Source of the DNA: UBA6059 sp040219045
Lineage (GTDB): Bacteria > Bacteroidota > Bacteroidia > Cytophagales > Cyclobacteriaceae
Direction: 5' to 3'
Assembly (NCBI GenBank): GCA_965229505.1
Contig: OZ245881.1
Location: 5,022,001-5,086,000, forward strand
DNA: 64,000 nucleotides
Of the stretch, positions 53,305 through 62,739 are shown one piece after another (positions within the stretch are counted from its first letter, which is position 1; each line of letters begins with the position of its first letter). The notes under the pieces were generated by a model. That model did not search any database. It had not been told where the DNA came from and worked only from the letters and a program-made list of their open reading frames with translations. Position numbers and translations under genes: made by a program.

Positions 53305-55512
53305 CTATCTCAGAATATCAAACATCCGTGAGTACTTGATCGTGAAATTTCTATTCTGAATAATGCCCGAGCCATCTCGTTGCTCGTTGTACACGACGAA
53401 GAGGCCTGTGTTAGCTTGTTGCAAAATGCCGAAACGCAAATTGACGGACCATAGATCAGCCACATTATTGTACTGGATTAAAGTCTGAGTGAATATACGT
53501 GGAGTGAAATTGTATGAAAGGCGACCTCTGAAGACATTCGTCACAAAATCCCCATCCTCCAAGTGCACATCGTTGCGGATGTAGGTGTATTCAGAATTGA
53601 ATTTGTCTCCAATGCGCGCACCCAAAGTAGCACTATGAGATTGGCGCTTGCCGTCAAAAAAACCACCCATAACAGAACGCGTGGATAAGTAAACAGGCTT
53701 GGCCGCATTCGTAATCAATACGATCTGAGCCTCTGTATTGTCATAAGTACCGGCCGGCACGAAGATGCCATCCGATATTTCAAAATCCTCCACCACACCC
53801 TCCGTAGTGAAGTTGACACCCGTATGTATCTCAAAGCTATTCGTCCACTCCCAGTGGTTATCAACATGCAAGAAACTCGTCAGCTGAAAACCGTCAAAAT
53901 CATAGTAGCTTCTATAAGTCACGTGGGGGCGTAGTTCCAATAAGTTAAAATTATTCTTGGGGCGTAGCTGCTTCAGTATCCTGAATTCAGGCTTCCTGAA
54001 AGCCCCTCTTTGTAAAAACCCCACTTCCGGATTAAACCCCTCTCTAACCTCGGTATATCCACCACCCAGCGATAGGCCGTTCCAGTCGTACTGTGCTTGC
54101 AGCTTAAAACTGATGTCGTCATCCTCTATGCCGGGTGTCACGCTCTTTGCAAAATAGCCATTGATCTGCGCCTTGTTTCCCAGGCCGATCTTAGCATCTG
54201 TTGCATACACCCGATTGTAGTCAGTGCCATCCTCCAGGGCGTCTCTGCTGATGTAGGCCATACCGATGGTCGACCGATTGGCGATTTGCTGGTTGATCCG
54301 TACTACATTGAAGGCATTGGACTGTACACTGTCCTCCTTCACTTCATCGGTGAACATGCTCAACACGCCGATGTTGGTCTTGTTGGCCCTACCGGAAAGC
54401 CTTGCCCCTCCGATGATCGGCTGCAATGTACCCTCATCACTAATACCGATCCTTCTGCTGAAGAAAAGGTCAACTTCTCCAGGACTACCTACCGTAAAGA
54501 ACCCAGCATTTTCAAGAAAGAAAGGCCTTTTCTCAGGGAAGAAAAGATTGAATCGGTCGAGGTTAACCTGTTGCTCATCCACCTCTACCTGTGCAAAATC
54601 GGTATTGTAGGTCAGATCTAAAGTGAGACTGGGTGTAATGCTGTACTTCACATCACCACCAGCATCAAACCGATTTTCCGTGTCTCTTTCCCCATCCACG
54701 TAGTTGTTGTTGGTCTGTCCAAGTACATAGGGGATAACTTTTAGGTTACCCGGTTTCTTTAGTTCAAGCCCTTCAATATCCCCAGCCAGTGACAGTCGCT
54801 TAATATCAAACTGAATTGGAAGTGGAGACCAATAGGCCAGCTCATTTCGCTTACGGATGTTTCTTTGGAAGTTGGCACCCCAGGTGACATCATCACCTGC
54901 TTTGAAGCGAATAGTCTTGAAAGGAATCGCAAACTCAGCACTCCAGCCAATATCATCGACTAGCGTTCGCACCTCCCAGCTGGCATCCCAGTTGAGATTG
55001 AAACCACCGATCACACCACCCTGCTGACGGTTAGCGTTGTTGTTGCCCTGGCCTTCATTGTCTACCTGCGCATCGTACTCTATTCCGATAGGATTGGTAC
55101 CAAAAATAAAGCCGTTTTGATTGTCATGATAGGTATCCAAAATAAACAGAAAGGCGTCCGTATCATCCAATGATGCATCTCTGCGAGAGTCAGAGACGAT
55201 GAGCTTATCAGGCTCAGGGTCATAGCATATCACAGAAACATAGAGAGTATAATCCGTGTAAGCCATGCGTACCTCAGTCCGCTCAGACACCAGTTCTCCC
55301 ACCTGCGGTCGTACCTGTATCAAGTCGGTAATGGGCTCTATACCCTGCCAGACAGGGTTGCCACGGACATCACCAGTTATCTCAATCTCATGATCAATCT
55401 TGGTAGCTGAGGTGGACGGTCGCTTCGTTAGGGTCTGACCTTGAATCTGACTATAGAGCGGTGCTGTCGCTCCCATCAGGAGTAAGAGCACCAGGTGAAA
55501 ATACTTTATCAT
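53305..55512 (-). CDS. DUF5916 protein with CBM9-like N-terminal domain
   Basis: A 735-residue outer-membrane-type protein. A signal peptide (MIKYFHLVLLLLMGATAPLYS) is followed by a carbohydrate-binding-family-9-like domain (about residues 40-230, LYVSVICYDPEPDKLIVSD) and a DUF5916 barrel-like domain (about 250-735, with LFFPEKRPFFLENAGFFTVG). These proteins are common in Bacteroidota and of unknown function; a barrel in the outer membrane is presumed. The element at 53082-53201 follows it. Confidence 0.9.
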   Translation of the reverse strand: MIKYFHLVLLLLMGATAPLYSQIQGQTLTKRPSTSATKIDHEIEITGDVRGNPVWQGIEPITDLIQVRPQVGELVSERTEVRMAYTDYTLYVSVICYDPEPDKLIVSDSRRDASLDDTDAFLFILDTYHDNQNGFIFGTNPIGIEYDAQVDNEGQGNNNANRQQGGVIGGFNLNWDASWEVRTLVDDIGWSAEFAIPFKTIRFKAGDDVTWGANFQRNIRKRNELAYWSPLPIQFDIKRLSLAGDIEGLELKKPGNLKVIPYVLGQTNNNYVDGERDTENRFDAGGDVKYSITPSLTLDLTYNTDFAQVEVDEQQVNLDRFNLFFPEKRPFFLENAGFFTVGSPGEVDLFFSRRIGISDEGTLQPIIGGARLSGRANKTNIGVLSMFTDEVKEDSVQSNAFNVVRINQQIANRSTIGMAYISRDALEDGTDYNRVYATDAKIGLGNKAQINGYFAKSVTPGIEDDDISFKLQAQYDWNGLSLGGGYTEVREGFNPEVGFLQRGAFRKPEFRILKQLRPKNNFNLLELRPHVTYRSYYDFDGFQLTSFLHVDNHWEWTNSFEIHTGVNFTTEGVVEDFEISDGIFVPAGTYDNTEAQIVLITNAAKPVYLSTRSVMGGFFDGKRQSHSATLGARIGDKFNSEYTYIRNDVHLEDGDFVTNVFRGRLSYNFTPRIFTQTLIQYNNVADLWSVNLRFGILQQANTGLFVVYNEQRDGSGIIQNRNFTIKYSRMFDILR

Positions 55513-55837
55513 CGTTTAGCAGGAAGAATATAGGAAGCTTGGGAACTCAATGACAAACCAAATTACGGTCAGAGGTGGATGTGGTAGATGAAAGGCAGAA
55601 CGTAGAAGTTGAGAGAGGCGAATGGGGTGTGGAAAGTCACATTCGAAGACTTCTAAATAGTCTCTACCCGCGCTGAGGGTTAAGTCAAACAATTCATCGG
55701 CTACCGACTTCCAAGAGGGAATAAGATAAATTTTATAAGAAATCATCTAGCACATAAAATTACATTTTGGTTTTTATTCTAAAATTTAAGAATTTGTCAT
55801 CGCGCATAATTGAACCTTCAATAAACCCACAAACAAT
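55513..55837. other. Divergent intergenic region, no gene seen
   Basis: 325 bases between the DUF5916 gene (-) and the unknown membrane protein (+). It becomes very AT-rich from about 55720 on, as expected for promoters of one or both genes. I see no reliable gene, hairpin or repeat. Confidence 0.4.
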
Positions 55838-56770
55838 TTGATTTTTTGGAATGTAAGTAAGGTTGGCAAGGAACTGAATTGGTTCAGGAACAAGTCAACG
55901 ATTTTTGGGTTGAGAAATAACTATTTCTTTAGAATTGGTGACGGCATGGGCTACAAATATGTAGAAGCAATCCTCCCAGAAAGTCTCTCAGAAGATCATA
56001 GAACTAGACTAGGGGAAGAACTTGAAGTCAATAAGTCCATCGGCAAATATTCCGAAAGTTGGATAGATGGCAGAATTGTGTCTATAAGGTTTAATGAGAC
56101 ATTCTTACCAACCAGCAAGGCTAAACTTATTAATGCCGTTGATTCTCTTTGTGATGTATTTAGCAAGCTGGGAATTGAAGAAACCAACCATTCTTTCACT
56201 AATAATTTGAAAGATAATCTTAGTTACTACGATGTTACGGGTAGTGGATTCTTGCTTGACGAAAAAAGTGCTCGTGAAATTGCGAATGAATATTACGAAC
56301 AGAATCGGCTTGAAGAGAATGAACAAAAAAATTATGCAGTTGGATTTGCAGGCTCGATGGTTTTTTCTCTAGCTGGTGTCTTTGTGTGGGTTTTGATCGC
56401 AGTTTTCTTGAATAGGTTACTTTCTGTGATGTCCATGGTAATAGGTTTCCTTGGCATCAAGGGTTACGACTATTTCAAAGGTATAAGGGGTGGGTTTACA
56501 AATTGGATAATTATTCTTTCAAATATCCTTTCAGTTCTACTGGCGAACTTTCTAATCGTGGCTACTATGCTATATCGAGCAGGAGTTATTAGTTCGCAGG
56601 GCATCTGGTATGAGTTTTTGAATAATCCAGAGGCACAAGAAATTTTCAATACCAACACGGCGATTTCTTTCGTATTGTCATTCTTCGTGTGGATATACTT
56701 GTTCTTTATACTTAAACATGAAAAGCCCATGATTCGCAAGGCATGGAAGGTTGGGGAAAAAGTTGTGTAA
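55838..56770 (+). CDS. Hypothetical membrane protein
   Basis: A protein of about 310 residues (TTG at 55838) or 274 residues (ATG at 55946) that I do not recognise. The first half is soluble and contains YKYVEAILPESLSEDHRTRLG; the second half has about four membrane helices (GSMVFSLAGVFVWVLIAVFL, IIILSNILSVLLANFLIVATM, FVLSFFVWIYLFFILK). The TTG start is uncertain. The sequence is AT-rich compared with flanking genes, a possible sign of acquisition. Confidence 0.6.
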   Translation: MIFWNVSKVGKELNWFRNKSTIFGLRNNYFFRIGDGMGYKYVEAILPESLSEDHRTRLGEELEVNKSIGKYSESWIDGRIVSIRFNETFLPTSKAKLINAVDSLCDVFSKLGIEETNHSFTNNLKDNLSYYDVTGSGFLLDEKSAREIANEYYEQNRLEENEQKNYAVGFAGSMVFSLAGVFVWVLIAVFLNRLLSVMSMVIGFLGIKGYDYFKGIRGGFTNWIIILSNILSVLLANFLIVATMLYRAGVISSQGIWYEFLNNPEAQEIFNTNTAISFVLSFFVWIYLFFILKHEKPMIRKAWKVGEKVV

Positions 56771-56843
56771 AGCATAGCTTTAACAAAACGTATGATTATA
56801 TCCCCCTAACACTTGGAGGAGATAAAAGTAAGAGAACCAATAC

Positions 56844-57536
56844 CTAAAGCTGCGAATATGGCAGAGGTTTCAAAAAGACCCGCGTGATGTCAATGATGGT
56901 ATCAGCATACTCCTCTAATTGCACTATGCGCTTCCACTCTGGCTGATCCCCAAATTTCGACCAAGCTTCCGAATGTGCCTCTTTGTCTTTGAAGCCAAGC
57001 AAGTACGTCAGGCATGGCATTTGAGTCCCGGCGATGTTGGATCCGAAGAAGACAGTGGGTAGCCCGACATCCGCGAAGATGTCAAACTCGTTTTCGTTGA
57101 ACATCTTGACCTTTCTGCGGAGAGCGTCTTCATTGTAGCTCTCATAGATCCTTAGCTCAAAAAACTCACTATCGGCCGGCTTAACCAGCTTTGGGAATCC
57201 GGTATTCGCCAAAATGAGGTTGGTCGTTATCCTACTATAAATTGGATTGTCAGGATCGGATTTCAAATAAGGTGTTCCATCCATTTGATACTGTTCATCA
57301 GAAGCCAGGGCATTAAATGTTGTTTCAATAGCTTGAAGATTATCATGAGGGATGAGTAAATAAATCTTTGCTGGCAGTGCCTCAGAGGTTTCTTCAAAAG
57401 CACCCACATTATTCACACCTTGGCGATTAAGTGCTGGAATCAGCGCCTTCTTGAAATAGTCATGCAGCAGTCCAGATTGTCCAAAAAACTCAAGTTCATA
57501 GGTCCGAAGTTCATAGACCTGGCTTTGAGCATTCAA
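56844..57536 (-). CDS. NIPSNAP-family protein, signal peptide frameshifted by duplication
   Basis: A 230-residue coding frame of the NIPSNAP family, two related ferredoxin-like halves: QVYELRTYELEFFGQSGLLH with ALIPALNRQGVNNVG, and EFFELRIYESYNEDALRRKV. Function of bacterial members is unknown. The coordinates given are for the intact downstream frame, which starts at a TTG (57536). The natural start is the ATG at 57606: it begins MKYSLLFIHFF, but a 19-bp tandem duplication (57554-57591) shifts the frame and leads to an early stop. Taking out one copy gives MKYSLLFIHFFLYAGLNLNA followed by QSQVYELR, a normal signal peptide. The present allele therefore makes no exported protein unless the repeat contracts. 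Confidence 0.85.
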   Translation of the reverse strand: MNAQSQVYELRTYELEFFGQSGLLHDYFKKALIPALNRQGVNNVGAFEETSEALPAKIYLLIPHDNLQAIETTFNALASDEQYQMDGTPYLKSDPDNPIYSRITTNLILANTGFPKLVKPADSEFFELRIYESYNEDALRRKVKMFNENEFDIFADVGLPTVFFGSNIAGTQMPCLTYLLGFKDKEAHSEAWSKFGDQPEWKRIVQLEEYADTIIDITRVFLKPLPYSQL

Positions 57537-57553
57537 GTTGAGACCGGCATATA

Positions 57554-57591
57554 GAAAGAAGTGTATGAAGAGGAAAGAAGTGTATGAAGAG
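57554..57591. repeat. 19-bp tandem duplication in NIPSNAP signal-peptide codons
   Basis: Two identical copies of GAAAGAAGTGTATGAAGAG lie side by side. On the coding (minus) strand the unit adds 19 bases, which is not a multiple of three, so the signal peptide goes out of frame with the NIPSNAP domain. Polymerase slippage could remove or add copies. A sequencing or assembly artefact is the alternative. Confidence 0.9.
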
Positions 57592-57837
57592 GAGACTATA
57601 TTTCATGATTGAGTTTTTAATAAAAAGGCAGAAGTTAATGCTTTTTTGGAATGTCAGAGATAAGGTCGATCTGGTCAGGTTTGTCAACAACGAGTTATGG
57701 GTTGCACATGGAAAAAACCTAGAAAAGTACTAATCGAGAACTTGAAGAGATGGGACGTTCTCATTGACCGAACATCTCTTTTATATTTTGCAAACAAAAT
57801 GTACATTGATATCCATCAACATAATCCCAATGGCATC

Positions 57838-58197
57838 ATGAAAACAGTAAAGAAAATCACGGGTTTGCTAATGGGTGTATTACTCATTTTTGGTGCGTCG
57901 GCCCATTTCTTTAACCCCGAAACCTCCACCGGTCTTATTCCTGAATTCCTGCCGGCAGATCTGGTTCATTGGATCGCTGGAGGGGTAGAGCTCCTTCTCG
58001 GTATTGGGGTATTCATCCCCGGCTACCGCAAAAAGGCATTGTTGGGTATCACACTGCTCATGCTTGCATTCTTGCCCATTCACGTGATTGATCTGCTCAA
58101 AGACAATCCAGTCATTGGAACAAAAACAGCAGCTATGGTCAGGCTGATTGTTCAGCTTGCATTCATCTATTTGCCATGGTTTGCAAGTAGGGACTAA
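57838..58197 (+). CDS. DoxX-like small membrane protein
   Basis: A 119-residue protein with four predicted membrane helices. MKTVKKITGLLMGVLLIFGASAH, ADLVHWIAGGVELLLGIGVFI and AAMVRLIVQLAFIYLPWF match DoxX-like proteins. ATG at 57838 is preferred to an upstream in-frame ATG at 57697 because the first helix begins there and the extra sequence has no family match. It is followed 60 bases later by the M24 gene. Confidence 0.82.
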   Translation: MKTVKKITGLLMGVLLIFGASAHFFNPETSTGLIPEFLPADLVHWIAGGVELLLGIGVFIPGYRKKALLGITLLMLAFLPIHVIDLLKDNPVIGTKTAAMVRLIVQLAFIYLPWFASRD

Positions 58198-58257
58198 ATG
58201 GAATTAGCTACTAGGCCTGTCCTGAAGCACTACGTCACTTTTCAATAAATCATATCC

Positions 58258-59445
58258 ATGATTGCGACCACAGAGTTCAAAGCAAGAATTAATAACCTTC
58301 AGAAAAAGATTGAGAATGAGAAACTGGATTGTCTCATAGTCTCTGAAGAAGAGGATATCTACTATCTGACAGGCTTAACTTACAAGAGCCTCGAAAGGCT
58401 CTTTCTCCTGGTGATCAAAAAGAATGCAGTCACCTTCATTCTTCCTAAAATGGAGCTGGCGCATCTTGAAAAGGTCGATAATGTTGATGAAATCAAATGC
58501 TATTGGGAATATCCGGCTCAGTCCCCGGAAAGGTGGCAGGATGTTCTCATAGAAGTTATCGGCAAAGACTTAAGTGTTGGGATCGGGAGTAAGTCCCCTT
58601 TCGAGATTGCCGATTTTCTACGTGCTCAGGACAAGTCCATTCGGCAATCACCGATAGTCGAAGAGCTGAGATGGATCAAGAGCCCTCAGGAAATCAAGCT
58701 GATTGAACTCGCATGTCATTATTGCGATAGCGCTATCAAGACGCTCAATGATAATGCCTACTATGGCATGTCGGAGTTGGAAGTATTCTCGATAGGTAAG
58801 CAAATCCAGCAGCTGCTGATCAAGGAAACAGAGTTTGACTATCTGGCGTCCAATGTACTGGTAGCAGCCTGGCCTGGCAGAATCTCAGACCAGCCACACG
58901 GCAATCCAAAAGTCCATGATGTATTGATTGAGGGCTCGCACATCAGCTTGGCTTTCCTAAGGGTCAACGGGTATGCCGCTGAGCTAGAGCGCACCTTTTT
59001 CACTCAAAAACCAGGCAAAGATCATCGGGACATGTTTGCACTAATGATGGAAGCCAGAAAACGCTGCTATGATGTTCTCAAACCGGGCATAACCTGCGAA
59101 GAAGTTGACTTTGCCGCTAAGCATTTTCTTGAAAGCAAAGGGCTTGGCGAAAACCTAATGCACAGAACAGGTCATGGAATCGGCCTGGGTAATCATGAGG
59201 GTCCTTTCCTAGCGGAAGGTGATCGTACGGTTCTCAAGGAAAACATGGTGGTGAGCATAGAACCTGGCATTTATATCAAAGGGATCGGCGGCTTCAGGCA
59301 CTCGGATACGGTGCAGGTGACGAAAGATGGTTTTAAAATCCTCACACATTGTCCAGATGACATTGAGAGTCTTACGTTTACCAAATCAAGACCCCTGCAA
59401 TGGGCCAAGGGCAAATTGATTAAGAAGATGTTTAAGCTGAAGTGA
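58258..59445 (+). CDS. M24-family creatinase-like protein lacking most metal ligands
   Basis: A 395-residue protein of the Xaa-Pro peptidase/creatinase fold. An N-terminal creatinase domain (about 1-140) is followed by the pita-bread catalytic domain. In the usual five metal-binding positions of PepP-type enzymes I read Leu231 and Glu242 for the two aspartates (LAFLRVNGYAAE), His306 kept (GHGIGLGNHEGP), Glu335 kept (SIEPGIY), and Ser349 for the last glutamate (GGFRHSDTV). Loss of three of five ligands suggests a metal-free hydrolase like creatinase, or another activity, rather than a peptidase. Convergent with the large fusion gene. Confidence 0.85.
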   Translation: MIATTEFKARINNLQKKIENEKLDCLIVSEEEDIYYLTGLTYKSLERLFLLVIKKNAVTFILPKMELAHLEKVDNVDEIKCYWEYPAQSPERWQDVLIEVIGKDLSVGIGSKSPFEIADFLRAQDKSIRQSPIVEELRWIKSPQEIKLIELACHYCDSAIKTLNDNAYYGMSELEVFSIGKQIQQLLIKETEFDYLASNVLVAAWPGRISDQPHGNPKVHDVLIEGSHISLAFLRVNGYAAELERTFFTQKPGKDHRDMFALMMEARKRCYDVLKPGITCEEVDFAAKHFLESKGLGENLMHRTGHGIGLGNHEGPFLAEGDRTVLKENMVVSIEPGIYIKGIGGFRHSDTVQVTKDGFKILTHCPDDIESLTFTKSRPLQWAKGKLIKKMFKLK

Positions 59446-59469
59446 CAATTTCTAGCTAAAAGAGAAGGC

Positions 59470-62400
59470 CTACAGCTTCATTCGCGTCTCTCTAAACACC
59501 TGATCCATCAGCTCCATGGCCATATCAATATCCGCCTGCTGAATCACCATTGGTGGCTTAATCTTGATCACGTTGTGCAAAGGGCCGTCAGTACTCAAGA
59601 GGACGCCCTTATCCCGCATTCGGTTGGCCAGATAGTCAGCTTGCCTTGCAGCTGGAGAAAGTGATTCTAGTTCTTCTATGAGTTCGAACCCCTGGAACAG
59701 CCCCACTCCACGGACATCTCCTATGATTGGGTAGCGGCTTTTCAGTTCGAGAAGCCCCTTTCTGAGATGAGCTCCCATCTCAAGCGCATGCCGCTGTAGT
59801 CCCTGGTTTTCTACTACTTTGAGAACTGACCTACCAATCGCACAGCTCACCGGGTTGCCTCCGAATGTATTGAAAAACTCCATGCCGTTATTGAAAGCAT
59901 CGGCTATCTCCGTCGTGGTAACCACCGCCGCTACAGGATGACCATTGCCCAGCGGTTTTCCAATGGTAACGATATCCGGCACCACCCCACTTAGCTCAAA
60001 TCCCCAATAGTGCTTGCCGACCCTGCCAATGCCGACCTGCACTTCATCAGCAATACAAACTCCACCAGCCTTGTGCACATGCTCGTAGACCGTCTCAAGG
60101 TAGTTTTGCGGTAGCGGCACCTGCCCTCCACAGCTCATGATACTCTCACAAATCAGCGTAGCTGGCTTTCTTCCTTTTTGCTCCAACATACTAATTAAGT
60201 CAACAACCTGAGCAGCATACTGAGCACCAGCATTGGCACCCCGATGAGCTCCACGATAGGTATCCGGCATATCCAGAAGCTGCACATGGTCAGGCTTACC
60301 ACTACCCCCCGCGCTATCAAACTTATACGAGCTCACATTGATACACTCCTGCGTATTGCCGTGATAGCCATGCGCTACCGCAATGATGTCCTGAGCACCG
60401 GTATAGACCTTAGCCATCCGCAGCGCCAGTTCGTTGGCTTCACTGCCGCTGTTCACAAAATGGCAGATACTCAATGTTGGCGGTAGTGTTGCAGTGAGTT
60501 CCTCTGCAAAGGCCACAAGTTCGTCGTGCAGATAGCGCGTATTGGTGTTGAGCAATCCCATCTGTCGCCTGCCCGCCTCGACCACAGCCGGATGCTCATG
60601 CCCTACGTGTGCTACATTGTTGACCATGTCGAGATAGCGACGACCTGTCTTGTCCATAAGGTATTGCCCTATACCTCGCACCATATGGAGCGGCTTGCGG
60701 TAAGAGATACTCAGGCTCCTACCCAGCACTTTTTTTCTGCTGGTCAACAGACGCTGTTCATTGCGCTGTTTAGGTATGTTCGAAGCGATATCTAATTTCA
60801 AAAAACGCATAGGATCAGGACAAACCTCTTTCCAAAAATCCAACTCTGAATGTAAGACCACACCTGGATAGTTATCCTCATGCCCAAATAGCTGGAGCAT
60901 AATCTGGAAATGAAGGTGAGGTGGCCACCCACCGTTCTCAGAAGCATCGCCAAAGTGAGCAAACTCCTGACCTGCTTTGATGTGATCTCCAGTTTTGAGA
61001 TTTTCCAGATCACGGCGGCCGAGATGCCCATAGAGCGTGTAAAACGTGAATTGCTCCAGATCATGTCTTAAGATCACAGTAGGGCCATAATCCCGATCTA
61101 TATCATGGTCGATACAGCTGTGTACAACACCGTCAAACGGAGCATGAATACCCGTCTTTTCAGGGCCAAAAATATCAAGCCCTATATGAACTGTTCTCCA
61201 CTGCGGACCATCATCTCCGGTTTCGGTAAATCCATCCGATGTATAGATAGCCCTGATCTCTCCATACTGGCCAATCCCCCATGAACTGTTACCGGATTGT
61301 AATTCATTATCAACGATCTTTTGAAAGGCCGCCAGGTTCTGGTAATTGGTATAATGCCCGAGCATGGGACTGTCTACTGACAAATCAAGAAATATAGTAT
61401 TCTGATCAGATAAACCTAATACAACGGGGTGTACGTTGAATTTTTTATCTTCTGTAAAGTTATTGAACGCCTTCAGGTTCTCGATAGGCATACTACAGGC
61501 AAACCTGAACCTGGCTACCATGAGTTTTTCATCAATTGTCTGAAACCATTCCAGAAGTTTCCAGGCTCCTGCTGCACTGATCTGATGATATTCGTTGTGA
61601 GGATCATTCTGATAGTTGATGGTGGAATGGGTCACACTTATCATCAGCCTTGTGGCAATTAGCAATGGAAGAAGTACCACCTCCTGCTGCTCAAGTGGAA
61701 ACTGCTTGTGATACGCTGAGATCACTTTCAGAGCTGGGACAATCGGCTCAACCTTGTCCATCATGACATAAGCCAGTGCATTGGCCAGTTCATTGATGGT
61801 ATACGAATGAACCGCGTCACCATAGTCTATGATTGATTTGACAGTTACCCTTTCACCAGATGTATCGACGATGATGTTGTTATCATTAGCATCGTTATGA
61901 ATGACAGATTTTCTCAGTCCATTTCTTGCTACAGACGATTGTACGTACCTGGTAAACATGCCCTCAATCAGCTCCCTTTTTCCGGTAGGAAATATATGTA
62001 GATGCTCTCCTACCCAATCAGCAGATGCATTGTCCCAACTCATGCTGCGATGTGCAGCAGGATGATCAAAAGAAGCAAGCGCGCTGCTCATACGGCCGAG
62101 AAAGTTCCCCAGACTGGTCAGCATGGTATCCGATTGCGGTAGCTGTGATGACCACAAGGTACCCTCCACCCAGGAGAGCAAACTCAGTAGATATTGCTCG
62201 CCGTGATACTCGACCTGCGTGACCGTTTCACCGCGACAACTACGAACAGCTTCAGGTACATAGAGGCCTACAGCCTTCAAATTTGCCGCTAGCTGATGCT
62301 GAAATAGTAGTGTTTCTCTCGCCGAAAGATCCTTCTTGAGTTTAACCACAAATTGCTGACCATTGTCCGCGAGCAAGTGAAAATTGAGGTCAACATCCCC

Positions 62401-62481
62401 ATACAGCTGCGTCAGTTCACCGCCTAAGCCAAAGTGATCTTCGAGTAGCGCCTTCAGTCTTTTATCTGTCGTCATAGCCAT
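59470..62481 (-). CDS. Kinase-M23-class III aminotransferase fusion (amino-alcohol kinase/phospholyase-like)
   Basis: A 1003-residue three-domain protein. (1) An aminoglycoside-phosphotransferase-like kinase, about residues 1-330, with catalytic loop VIHNDANDNNIIVD and metal motif SIIDYGD. (2) An M23/LytM domain, about 420-530, with HIGLDIFGPEKTGIHAPFDG, YTLYGHLGRRD and PHLHFQIM giving the zinc ligands. (3) A class III aminotransferase, about 570-1000, with DEVQVGIGRVG and the PLP-lysine motif IGKPLGNGHP near 840. Human homologues of (1) and (3), hydroxylysine kinase and its phospholyase, phosphorylate then beta-eliminate an amino alcohol. A similar pathway is inferred here, with ethanolamine or hydroxylysine-like substrates; the M23 role is open. 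Confidence 0.92.
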   Translation of the reverse strand: MAMTTDKRLKALLEDHFGLGGELTQLYGDVDLNFHLLADNGQQFVVKLKKDLSARETLLFQHQLAANLKAVGLYVPEAVRSCRGETVTQVEYHGEQYLLSLLSWVEGTLWSSQLPQSDTMLTSLGNFLGRMSSALASFDHPAAHRSMSWDNASADWVGEHLHIFPTGKRELIEGMFTRYVQSSVARNGLRKSVIHNDANDNNIIVDTSGERVTVKSIIDYGDAVHSYTINELANALAYVMMDKVEPIVPALKVISAYHKQFPLEQQEVVLLPLLIATRLMISVTHSTINYQNDPHNEYHQISAAGAWKLLEWFQTIDEKLMVARFRFACSMPIENLKAFNNFTEDKKFNVHPVVLGLSDQNTIFLDLSVDSPMLGHYTNYQNLAAFQKIVDNELQSGNSSWGIGQYGEIRAIYTSDGFTETGDDGPQWRTVHIGLDIFGPEKTGIHAPFDGVVHSCIDHDIDRDYGPTVILRHDLEQFTFYTLYGHLGRRDLENLKTGDHIKAGQEFAHFGDASENGGWPPHLHFQIMLQLFGHEDNYPGVVLHSELDFWKEVCPDPMRFLKLDIASNIPKQRNEQRLLTSRKKVLGRSLSISYRKPLHMVRGIGQYLMDKTGRRYLDMVNNVAHVGHEHPAVVEAGRRQMGLLNTNTRYLHDELVAFAEELTATLPPTLSICHFVNSGSEANELALRMAKVYTGAQDIIAVAHGYHGNTQECINVSSYKFDSAGGSGKPDHVQLLDMPDTYRGAHRGANAGAQYAAQVVDLISMLEQKGRKPATLICESIMSCGGQVPLPQNYLETVYEHVHKAGGVCIADEVQVGIGRVGKHYWGFELSGVVPDIVTIGKPLGNGHPVAAVVTTTEIADAFNNGMEFFNTFGGNPVSCAIGRSVLKVVENQGLQRHALEMGAHLRKGLLELKSRYPIIGDVRGVGLFQGFELIEELESLSPAARQADYLANRMRDKGVLLSTDGPLHNVIKIKPPMVIQQADIDMAMELMDQVFRETRMKL

Positions 62482-62739
62482 TGCTCACCATCAATAATCA
62501 GAATCGAAATCTAGTGAATCCAGACTGTTCTACCTATGCGAACTCATCACAACCTGGGATACGGGATTATCCTTAGCCACATATACCCTCTTCAGGGTAT
62601 TGATAGCAGCAAGGATTAAATGAAAATTTGATAAATGAAGAAGAACTGGATTGTTCTGATTTGATCGTCATCATCCGTTTTCGATGAATTTGAATCATAG
62701 CTAGTTCAGAAAATAAGGTAACAACAAAAGGAAAAGACC

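Noticed and set aside
58258..62481. Ectoine-degradation cluster (M24 hydrolase beside an aminotransferase)
   Set aside because: Genes are convergent, the aminotransferase is fused to a kinase and M23 domain, and no other ectoine genes are present; the M24 protein also lacks key ligands.
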